Source of the DNA: an uncultured Romboutsia sp.
Lineage (GTDB): Bacteria; Bacillota; Clostridia; Peptostreptococcales; Peptostreptococcaceae
Direction of reading: 5' to 3'
Length of the DNA: 13,704 bases
Assembly: GCA_937907205.1 (NCBI GenBank)
Contig: CALESE010000209.1
Span: 1 to 13,704, forward strand
This document shows, one piece after another, positions 7,954-13,704 of this stretch; within the stretch, counting starts at the first letter, position 1; each line of letters begins with the position of its first letter. The notes beneath the pieces were generated by a model that was given only the letters and a program-made list of their open reading frames with translations, ran no database searches and was not told where the DNA came from. A program made the translations under genes and the position numbers.

Positions 7954-8136
7954 ATGAACAAAGAAAATATCTATACAAATCCAATTACTTTTAAAGGAAT
8001 CATAGCTATTGTAATACCTACTATAGTTATGACACTTATTCAAGCATCTTATTCTATGATAGATGGTATGTTTATTTCTAATATTTTAGGTGATGTTGCA
8101 TTATCAGCATTAACACTGATTTCGCCTTATTTATAA
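7954..8136 (+). pseudogene. Truncated MATE-family multidrug efflux transporter (N-terminal 60 residues only)
   Basis: Only the first 60 residues remain: a short cytoplasmic start, then GIIAIVIPTIVMTLIQASYSMIDGMFISNILGDVALSALTLISPYL, quoted here in pieces as GIIAIVIP, SMIDGMFISN and ALSALTL. These are the first transmembrane helix and first loop of MATE Na+/H+-drug antiporters, which are normally about 450 residues. The frame ends at a TAA (8134-8136) and no later MATE helices occur downstream, so the rest was deleted rather than frameshifted away. The ribosome site GAAAGGAAAA and the MerR-type promoter upstream are intact. The product cannot transport. Confidence 0.8.
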
Positions 8137-8440
8137 ATCCAAGCTTTATAACAAAGATCTATGAATTAAAAAATATTTAGAGTTTTCTATGGATATGGTA
8201 GATAAATACTTTAATAGATAATATTACTATGAAGGAATATGAAAATCTTTGTTTAAATTAGCAATAGACTATTTAAAATCAGTAGTAATGGAGAGATCTT
8301 ATTTTTATTATTGAAAGTATATGTAAATATGGGTTTTATTAGCATCAAATAATATTTTTTATAATAAGTTGTCTAGTAAGAGAAACTTATCTTGTTTTTA
8401 ATTTAATCATTTTGGGTATAATAAAATAACTTATTTTAAA
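8137..8440 (+). other. Non-coding stretch with possible degraded plus-strand coding frame
   Basis: No intact frame is present. Around 8185-8400 one plus-strand frame, interrupted by several stops, reads coherent pieces such as FKLAIDYLKSVV and MERSYFYY. These loosely resemble the C-terminal ligand domain of TetR-type regulators, but the match is weak. A 7-bp inverted repeat (ATAAGTT ... AACTTAT, about 8362-8388) followed by T-rich sequence may terminate transcription entering from the MATE promoter. Confidence 0.3.
8392..8422 (+). promoter_or_regulatory. Candidate sigma-A promoter of the GntP-family permease
   Basis: A consensus TATAAT (8417-8422) lies 46 bp before the permease ATG. The best -35, TTGTTT (8392-8397), has a 19-bp spacer. 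The -10 is convincing; the -35 is weak. Confidence 0.45.
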
Positions 8441-8468
8441 ATTTTAAATTGAAAGAGGATATTTTTAT

Positions 8469-9848
8469 ATGATAAGCATAATCGGATTAATTTTATCATT
8501 ATCTTTGATAATATTTTTAGCCTACAAAGGGTATTCAACTATTATTACAGCTCCAATAGTTGCCTTACTTACGGTATTATTAATAGGTGGAGATTCTAAT
8601 AAACAGTTAATGGTTCATTATACTGAAGTATATATGGGTGGATTTGCAAATTTCGTAAAGAACTACTTCCCTATTTTCTTAACAGGTGCAATCTTTGCTA
8701 AATTAATGGAAGAAGCTCTTTATGCTAAATCCATAGCAAATTTCATTACTAAAAATTTAGGTAAAAATAAAACTATATTAGCAGTAGTACTTGCTGGTGC
8801 ACTTCTTACATATGGAGGGGTTTCTTTATTTACAGTCGCCTTCGTATTATATCCTATTGCCAATGTTTTGTTTAAGGAATCTAATATTCCAAAGAGATTA
8901 ATTCCAGGAACTATTGCCCTAGGATCATTTACCTTTACAATGACAGCTCTTCCAGGTACTCCAGAAATACAAAATGTCATTCCTATGAGATACTTTGGTA
9001 CAGATACTTTTGCTGCTCCTTTTATAGGAATTATAGCTAGTGTATTAATGCTAGTACTTGGTATGGTTTGGCTTACATATCGAGTTAGAAAAGCACATGA
9101 AAATCTAGAAGGGTATGGAAATCATTATATTGAGGATAAATTTAATGAAGATAATAATATTCCAAATATATTTTTAGCAGTAACACCTATATTAATTATA
9201 TTTTTAAGTAATTTATTCTTTTCAAAAATATTTTACCAATTAATCGATGGCTCTTATTTGAGTAAATATAACTTATCACTAGATAATGTGTCTGGCACAT
9301 GGAGTGTAATTATATCTATAGTTATATCTACATTATTTATAATAATAACTAACTTTAGAAAAATTTCTAACTTAAATAAAGTTCTTAATGAAGGTATATC
9401 AAATTCCTTTTTACCACTGCTTAGTTCTAGTGCTATTGTTGGGTATGGAAGTGTTATAAAATCATTACCTGTATTTGTTGCTTTGCAATCAATGATATTA
9501 AATGTATCATCCAATCCAATAATTTCAGAAGCTTTATCAGTAAACATAATTTGTGGTATTACAGCATCTGCTTCTGGTGGACTTACTATAACACTAGATG
9601 CTCTATCATCTACATTTATAGCAATGAGTCAAGCCCTTAATATTTCTCCTGAAATAATGCATAGAATAGCTTCTTTAGCTTCTGGTGGACTTGATACCTT
9701 ACCTCATAATGGGGCAGTAATAACAACACTTGCTATTTGTAGCCTTACTCATAAGGATTCCTATAAAGATATTTTTATTACCTCTGTTGTTATACCTATA
9801 TTAGTGACTGCATTAGTCGTTATTACTACATCTATATTATATACTTAA
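8469..9848 (+). CDS. GntP-family carboxylate permease (gluconate / 3-hydroxybutyrate-type proton symporter)
   Basis: This 459-residue, almost wholly hydrophobic protein has about 12-14 transmembrane segments and the normal GntP length (about 440-460). Recognisable family stretches are YKGYSTIITAPIVALL near the N-terminus, GGVSLFTVAFVLYPIA around residues 117-132, GTIALGSFTFTMTALPGTPEIQN around 147-169, and the C-terminal ASGGLTITLDAL and SGGLDTLPHNGAVITTL. The ATG follows AAAGAGGAT by 8-9 nt. The family moves gluconate, related sugar acids or 3-hydroxybutyrate into the cell with protons. The sequence cannot tell which, and no catabolic gene lies beside it. It is monocistronic, with a candidate promoter before it and a terminator after it. 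It is unrelated to the efflux remnant upstream, although readthrough from there is possible. Confidence 0.85.
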   Translation: MISIIGLILSLSLIIFLAYKGYSTIITAPIVALLTVLLIGGDSNKQLMVHYTEVYMGGFANFVKNYFPIFLTGAIFAKLMEEALYAKSIANFITKNLGKNKTILAVVLAGALLTYGGVSLFTVAFVLYPIANVLFKESNIPKRLIPGTIALGSFTFTMTALPGTPEIQNVIPMRYFGTDTFAAPFIGIIASVLMLVLGMVWLTYRVRKAHENLEGYGNHYIEDKFNEDNNIPNIFLAVTPILIIFLSNLFFSKIFYQLIDGSYLSKYNLSLDNVSGTWSVIISIVISTLFIIITNFRKISNLNKVLNEGISNSFLPLLSSSAIVGYGSVIKSLPVFVALQSMILNVSSNPIISEALSVNIICGITASASGGLTITLDALSSTFIAMSQALNISPEIMHRIASLASGGLDTLPHNGAVITTLAICSLTHKDSYKDIFITSVVIPILVTALVVITTSILYT

Positions 9849-9864
9849 AATTAATGGTATAAAA

Positions 9865-9914
9865 ATAACCACACTTTAGAATTTTCAATATATTAAATCC
9901 TTGGGTGTGGTTAT
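9865..9914 (+). terminator. Putative terminator after the permease
   Basis: The perfect 10-bp arms ATAACCACAC (9865-9874) and GTGTGGTTAT (9905-9914) lie 17 bp after the permease stop. The 30-nt loop is large and the following T-run is weak (ATATTTAT), so efficiency is uncertain. A-rich sequence on the other side would also allow it to work for minus-strand transcripts arriving from the right. Confidence 0.6.
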
Positions 9915-10023
9915 ATATTTATCATAATTTATATAAAAATTATCTATTTTGTAAATCACGCATTTTTTCTTATGGATAATAACATTATCACTAGAATATT
10001 TTCAGTATATCACAATAGAGTTA

Positions 10024-10065
10024 TACTTTACTTGTGATACGGTTCTCCGTTACACATCTAAAGTA
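10024..10065 (-). repeat. Conserved hairpin element, copy 1 (end of left cassette)
   Basis: Outer arms TACTTTA (10024-10030) and TAAAGTA (10059-10065) pair perfectly. The inner helix pairs TGTG with CACA and ACGG with CCGT around a TTCT loop (10043-10046), with a 2x2 internal mismatch between. The 28 bases 10028-10055 are identical to copy 2 at 12427-12454. It lies 25 bp after the end of the nuclease-like pseudogene on the minus strand. There is no T-run, so it is not an ordinary terminator. It may be an element end, a recombination site or a structured RNA. Confidence 0.7.
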
Positions 10066-10089
10066 GCTTGTTTCTATCTTATTTCTTCT

Positions 10090-10588
10090 TTATTATCCAA
10101 AACAGATATAAATATCTACTCCAAATGTATTACCTGCATTAATTATTATATCTTTTATTTAATATTAATTATTAGTAAATACACTTGTCAACTTTATATC
10201 CATATTATCAATTGAAATACTATGGCTACTTACTTTTTTCATGTATCTCTTTATTGAGTTATAGTATTTTACAACATATTTATATTTTTCATTTGTTAAA
10301 GATTTTGGATGTGTTCATATTACTATATCAAACTAATTTGTAATATTATTTTTTTAACTAATATTTTTATCAAAATCTCTATTTATTGAATCTATAAATT
10401 TATCTCGTCCATCTACTTAATCAAATGTATAAATAGACTTGAACTCAATTATATCTTTTATATTACCATTTTCTAATATTGCTAAATCAATTCTAGATTT
10501 TATACCTTTAAAACTATATTATCTTGCAACTATTGAGTTTTTTAACTCTAAATGTGGTTTATATGCTATTATATCTCTTAATACTAAT
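10090..10588 (-). pseudogene. Pseudogene of a PD-(D/E)XK-nuclease-like protein with several in-frame stops
   Basis: A single minus-strand frame stays coherent for about 165 codons but is broken by about seven stops (TAA, TAG and TGA). Readable pieces include LRDIIAYKPHLELKNSIVAR, KSRIDLAILENG, IKDIIEFKS, DGRDKFIDSINRDFDKN, NEKYKYVVKYYNSIKRYMKK and NTFGVDIYICFG. The spacing of RIDLAI and IIEFK (about 10432-10503) is the Asp ... Glu-x-Lys core pattern of PD-(D/E)XK nucleases. The N-terminus is missing: the frame begins right at the junction with the recombinase remnant. It occupies the same slot (after a recombinase C-terminus, before a hairpin) as the DUF3885-like gene at 12474. The nuclease call is tentative; the presence of a decayed coding frame is firmer. 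Confidence 0.5.
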
Positions 10589-10738
10589 TAATATATTGTT
10601 ATTTTTGACACAATTAAATTTAATAAGTGTTTTCTTTGTTATCTTATACTAGTTTATTTAAGTACCTACCCAAACTTTTTCACTACTTACTAAATTTATT
10701 TCATCTAGTTTTGGTTTTTACTTACTAGACTTATCTTT
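10588..10738 (-). pseudogene. Remnant of a large serine recombinase C-terminal region
   Basis: On the plus strand 10590-10695 aligns closely with 13319-13430, inside the recombinase at the right edge: both contain the pattern TATTGT, GACACAA, TAAATT, TTTCTTTGTT and TTACTAA in the same order and spacing. After a jump corresponding to about 190 bp of missing sequence, 10696-10720 matches 13631-13655 at nearly every base (TTATTTCATCTA then TTTGGTTTT). The frame has stops and an AT-drift typical of decay. It starts 8 bp after the stop codon of the glycosyltransferase gene and leads directly into the nuclease-like pseudogene. Confidence 0.75.
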
Positions 10739-10745
10739 ATTAATG

Positions 10746-12293
10746 TTATCTATTGTATTCCTTAGTTTTATATATATATTCCATGTAATATTTAGTATTG
10801 ATATCTATATTACCTACTAATTCATCATGATTAAGTACAAATTCTTTATCAATTTCTACTTGTGCAATAATAGTAAAGTATATGCTATCAATTATATCTA
10901 ATATGCTTTCAGAATTATTTATATTAAATGCTTCATAATAGTATTTAATTGAGTATATATAATTTTTATTTAGGTATTCTAAATATCCAGCCTTTAATAA
11001 AATGCTATAGTTTGAATTATCTTTTTTTAAAACTTCTTTTACTAATTTAAATGCACTATATATATCATTTTTTTCTAACATTAGTTCTATTTCTATATCT
11101 TTTAACTCTATATCATCACCAAATATTTCTTTATATGATTCTATAAATTTATTAGCTTGTTCAAAATCTTTATTTGATATAAAAGATAGTATTAAATTTT
11201 TTAACTTTAACTTTTCTTTATTATATTCAAATAAAGTTTTGTATTTTAATAATATAATTTCAATTTTTTCAACTACATTTTTAGTTTCAAATTTTTCAAC
11301 TGATTTCTTGCAATTCTCCTGACTAGGTAATATTTTTTTTCCTATATAAATATCATTTAAAATTTTATATAATTGTGTATAATTACACTTTTCAAATATC
11401 CATCCATTCTCATCGTTATTTATAATATCTGTAACACCTGAGCAATCTGTTGCTATTACAGGTATTCCTCTTCCTAGTGATTGTATTAAAACCATTGGAC
11501 AGCCTTCATAGTCTGATGATAATATTAGTACAGTAGCTAATTCAACCTTTTCCCATGGTTTATCAACCCATCCTAACCAATTTATATTTTTATCAATATT
11601 TAGTTCAACAGCTAAATTTTCTAAATATGTTCTATCTGGACCATCCCCAATTATATCTAACTCATACTCAAAATCATCTTCTATTAAGCTCAATGCTTTA
11701 AATATTATATCTAATCTTTTTTGATGATTTGATAATCTACCAATATATATATATTTCATTTTCTTCTTACTTTGATTTATAAATTCATACGAAGATACAT
11801 TATCAGGATTTCCAATATAATAAATTTCTGAGTCTTTATTTGCATAATTAGAAATTTTTTCTCCTATATATCTCGATATTGCCAAATGAGCATCACTATA
11901 CTGTAATAACCATTCATTTCCAAAAATTTCTGGTATACAGTGAAGCCAAGATATTATTGGGACTTTATCTTCTCCTAGAAATTCTATTGCTTTACTACAA
12001 ATATAGCTTAATCCTGGAGAATGTGTAGCTATTATAACATCTGGTTTTTTAGTTTCCAGTATTTTTTTACGATATCCCATAGCCAAAGTTTCTATATTAT
12101 CTTCATTTATATTATTAGAACCATAATAATCTGTATATGGAAGTGTCTTAGTCCATTCTTCATGTATTGGCTTATATGGTTGAAAAATACGTACTTCATG
12201 TCCTTTGTTAGTTAATTCATTACTAACCGTTGTTAATACATCTTCTAATCCGCCTCTTCCTTGTATCCAATCAATAACTATATCTATTATCAT
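10746..12293 (-). CDS. GT4-family glycosyltransferase with C-terminal TPR-like extension
   Basis: This 515-residue protein starts at an ATG after GAGAGGAT. Residues 1-170 form a GT-B N-terminal half: an IQGRGGLEDV glycine loop near 10-19 and ISWLHCIPE near 114-122. Residues 180-345 form the nucleotide-sugar half: YIGRLSNHQKRLD (R186, K192), IIGDGPDRTYLENLA, NWLGWVDKP and SSDYEGCPMVLIQSLGRGIPVIATD. The EX7E motif that contacts the nucleotide-sugar reads E263...Q271, so the second acid is Gln. Residues 355-515 are helical repeats resembling TPRs. Closest in style are WaaB/WcaA-like transferases that add hexoses to cell-surface polymers; donor and acceptor are not readable. It lies between two recombinase cassettes and has its own ribosome site, so it may be cargo or a resident gene flanked by insertions. 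Confidence 0.82.
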   Translation of the reverse strand: MIIDIVIDWIQGRGGLEDVLTTVSNELTNKGHEVRIFQPYKPIHEEWTKTLPYTDYYGSNNINEDNIETLAMGYRKKILETKKPDVIIATHSPGLSYICSKAIEFLGEDKVPIISWLHCIPEIFGNEWLLQYSDAHLAISRYIGEKISNYANKDSEIYYIGNPDNVSSYEFINQSKKKMKYIYIGRLSNHQKRLDIIFKALSLIEDDFEYELDIIGDGPDRTYLENLAVELNIDKNINWLGWVDKPWEKVELATVLILSSDYEGCPMVLIQSLGRGIPVIATDCSGVTDIINNDENGWIFEKCNYTQLYKILNDIYIGKKILPSQENCKKSVEKFETKNVVEKIEIILLKYKTLFEYNKEKLKLKNLILSFISNKDFEQANKFIESYKEIFGDDIELKDIEIELMLEKNDIYSAFKLVKEVLKKDNSNYSILLKAGYLEYLNKNYIYSIKYYYEAFNINNSESILDIIDSIYFTIIAQVEIDKEFVLNHDELVGNIDINTKYYMEYIYKTKEYNR

Positions 12294-12420
12294 TATTTTA
12301 TCCTCTCATTTGTTAATTTTCCAGTGTTATCTATATAATAGCTAACTATTTATTTTTATAAGTTTAATAATTTATATTTAAATATAGTTTATACAATTAA
12401 ACATAATTATTACTAAACAT
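12294..12420. other. AT-rich spacer between glycosyltransferase start and hairpin copy 2
   Basis: No coding frame is visible. This is the expected place for a glycosyltransferase promoter, but no confident -35/-10 pair stands out in the AT-rich sequence. Confidence 0.4.
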
Positions 12421-12466
12421 GCTCCGTTACTTGTGATACGGTTCTCCGTTACACCTCCAAAGGAGC
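12421..12466 (-). repeat. Conserved hairpin element, copy 2 (end of right cassette)
   Basis: Outer arms GCTCC (12421-12425) and GGAGC (12462-12466) pair, and the inner helix is the same as in copy 1. The bases 12427-12454 are identical to 10028-10055. Beyond that identity, positions that differ between the copies keep pairing: a C-G pair here is an A-T pair in copy 1. The element starts 8 bp after the TAA of the DUF3885-like gene and has no T-run following it on the minus strand. Confidence 0.7.
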
Positions 12467-12473
12467 TCGCTTT

Positions 12474-13130
12474 TTAATCATGTATATACTTACTATATTT
12501 TTCTTTAGATTTTTCAAAATCTTCATCTTTATTAAATGATAAATCTATCCATTCATCATTGCACAAATGGTAAACATACTTATTTTTCTTATGAACTATA
12601 TAGTAATCTGCCATTCCTTTAAAATTATTAACTAACTCGTCCTCAATCAATTCTCTTATTAACCTTTTATATTTTATATCTTTAACTTTACAATCAATAT
12701 AAAAGTTATATACATTTTTAATCCCTACATCATTAGTTTTTTCTAAGTCTGTAGATATACAATTTAATTTTTTTAGTAAATTTTTACTACGTATGTATGG
12801 ATTTATCCTTATATGTTTTTGAGTGTAGGTAGGTTCATCGTACAAATATTTACAATCATATTTACCATTTTCACTTTGTGTAATTTCCCATTGAAAATAG
12901 TCATATTTATTTATTACAAATAATATATCATTTTCATCCTCAAATAAGTCATTAAAAACATCTAATGCTCTCGAATATACTAAATCTAAAATTCTATTAT
13001 CTTCTGAAATTAATCCGTCAATGTCTTTTTTTAAATCTAAAGGTATAGTATTTTTATTAACACTACAAAAAGGTTGATGTAGCTTCAAATTTATATATGA
13101 ATTGCTTATGTAATTTTTTAATTCGCTCAT
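12474..13130 (-). CDS. DUF3885-like protein of unknown function, cassette cargo
   Basis: This 218-residue soluble protein starts at an ATG with AAAGGAAA upstream. The pattern matches what I know of DUF3885 proteins: a short N-terminal segment (LKNYISNSY), an ALDVFNDLFEDENDILFVIN strand-helix block (about residues 55-75), a YIRSKNLLKKLN block (about 112-125) and a Cys/Lys-rich strand before YKRLIRELIEDEL (about 150-170). There are no membrane segments, signal peptide or recognisable catalytic motif. The gene lies 42 bp after the recombinase stop and 8 bp before hairpin copy 2, as a single-gene payload. Immunity or defence functions would fit such a position, but nothing in the sequence shows one. 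The family assignment is from memory and moderate. Confidence 0.6.
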   Translation of the reverse strand: MSELKNYISNSYINLKLHQPFCSVNKNTIPLDLKKDIDGLISEDNRILDLVYSRALDVFNDLFEDENDILFVINKYDYFQWEITQSENGKYDCKYLYDEPTYTQKHIRINPYIRSKNLLKKLNCISTDLEKTNDVGIKNVYNFYIDCKVKDIKYKRLIRELIEDELVNNFKGMADYYIVHKKNKYVYHLCNDEWIDLSFNKDEDFEKSKEKYSKYIHD

Positions 13131-13172
13131 ATATTCTATTTCCTTTCTAGTACTATTCTTGCTTTTATTTCA

Positions 13173-13704
13173 TTATATTACAAATTTTAAACAAGTACAA
13201 TTAAGCATAGAAACATGAAAAAAGGAAGGGTCTTCATCTTCTTCAGAAGACCCTTCCTTCACTAAGTATCTTATTACATCTTCATTAATTTGTAGCTCTA
13301 TAGTATCTATTGACCTCGACTTATCTATTGTAACTTTGGACACAAGTAAATTCAACAACTGCTTTCTTTGTTGTCTTGTACTACTCTCCTTGAATACCTC
13401 TCCGAACTTCTTCATCACTTGGCTTACTAATTCAAAAGGAATTGGCTGTCCTTCTGCTATCATTACCTCTCTTTGAATCTCATCTAATCTAAACTTTAAA
13501 CATTCTATTTCTTCATTCAGCTTATTTACTCTTTCAGACAATTCATTTTTAGTTAGTATGCCATCTTCAAATAGCTCTATACTTGTATTCTTTTTATTTT
13601 TTAATTTATCTATTTCCTTATTTACTTTATTTATTTCATCTAACTTTGGTTTTATAGTAATCGAACTTAAAAAAGTTGGTAAATAGATTCTTCAAGATTA
13701 TTGT
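13173..13704 (-). pseudogene. C-terminal part of a large serine recombinase, cut by the window edge and apparently frameshifted
   Basis: Visible are a Lys/Glu-rich coiled-coil (KPKLDEINKVNKEIDKLKNK through TKNELSERVNKLNEEIE) and the terminal helical segment FGEVFKESSTRQQRKQLLNLL then VSKVTIDK, typical after the zinc-ribbon of large serine recombinases that integrate or excise mobile elements. The catalytic Ser domain would be outside the window. The frame is open from 13691 to 13173, but upstream it meets TGA and TAA. The codons upstream of 13675 read well in another frame (NNLEESIYQLF). One missing T in the T6 run at 13674-13669 would join the two. A rho-independent terminator lies inside the last 90 bases of the frame. 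A related remnant lies at 10588-10738. Confidence 0.75.
13218..13259 (-). terminator. Rho-independent terminator embedded in the recombinase coding end
   Basis: The 14-bp perfect arms AAGGAAGGGTCTTC (13222-13235) and GAAGACCCTTCCTT (13246-13259) enclose a 10-nt loop. On the minus strand the stem runs into six T ending at 13218. The structure codes for EGSSEEDEDPSFF and lies more than 40 nt before the stop codon at 13173, so terminated transcripts would lack the stop. Confidence 0.8.

Noticed and set aside
8720..9547. Minus-strand frames of 86 and 97 codons inside the permease gene
   Set aside because: They lie wholly within a well-supported membrane protein on the other strand and lack ribosome sites and recognisable motifs.
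10100..10745. Region as featureless intergenic DNA
   Set aside because: Close reading shows a recombinase remnant alignable to the right edge of the window and a single decayed coding frame with nuclease-like motifs.
12421..12466. Hairpin copy 2 as an ordinary transcription terminator
   Set aside because: No U-run follows on the minus strand, the helix has an internal mismatch, and the same sequence recurs at 10024-10065 with conserved bases in unpaired positions, which a terminator would not need.

Overview
The window is very AT-rich Gram-positive DNA. Strong AGGAGG-type ribosome sites, short intergenic spaces and the protein content fit a low-GC Clostridia, most likely Peptostreptococcaceae (the Clostridioides / Paeniclostridium / Terrisporobacter neighbourhood). 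This assignment is inferred from composition and protein flavour only.

Layout, left to right. (1) Positions 1-86 are the 5' end of an IS3-like insertion sequence running off the left edge; its transposase ribosome site is buried in a hairpin made with the terminal repeat. (2) Positions 123-6637 form a surface-protein locus on the minus strand. A 962-residue N-terminally anchored protein has Pro/Lys repeats, a beta-helix-like region and alternating Ig/FN3-like modules. Upstream of it lies a 1105-residue IdeS/Mac-family (peptidase C66) immunoglobulin-protease homologue with all catalytic residues, about seven Ig-like domains and a C-terminal membrane anchor. Each gene has its own expression signals, and a strong terminator separates them. 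(3) Positions 6930-7039 look like a decayed IS3-derived MITE. (4) Positions 7058-8136 hold a MerR-type multidrug regulator split into two overlapping frames, divergent from the 60-codon stump of a MATE efflux pump. The promoter between them still has the MerR architecture: a 19-bp spacer containing a palindrome. (5) Positions 8469-9848 encode an intact GntP-family permease with a terminator. (6) Positions 10024-13704 are an accessory, mobile-looking region on the minus strand.

The accessory region is the most unusual part. It contains two copies of one modular layout: the C-terminal part of a large serine recombinase, then one cargo gene of roughly 170-220 codons, then a conserved 40-45 nt hairpin. 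The right copy (13704-12421) carries a DUF3885-like gene. The left copy (10738-10024) is decayed and carries a pseudogene with a PD-(D/E)XK-nuclease-like signature. An intact GT4 glycosyltransferase sits between them. The hairpins share 28 identical bases and have a compensatory base-pair change in the outer stem, so the folded structure appears to be what is kept. I read this as a candidate recombinase-cargo-hairpin mobile cassette family. It is an inference from two copies in one window.
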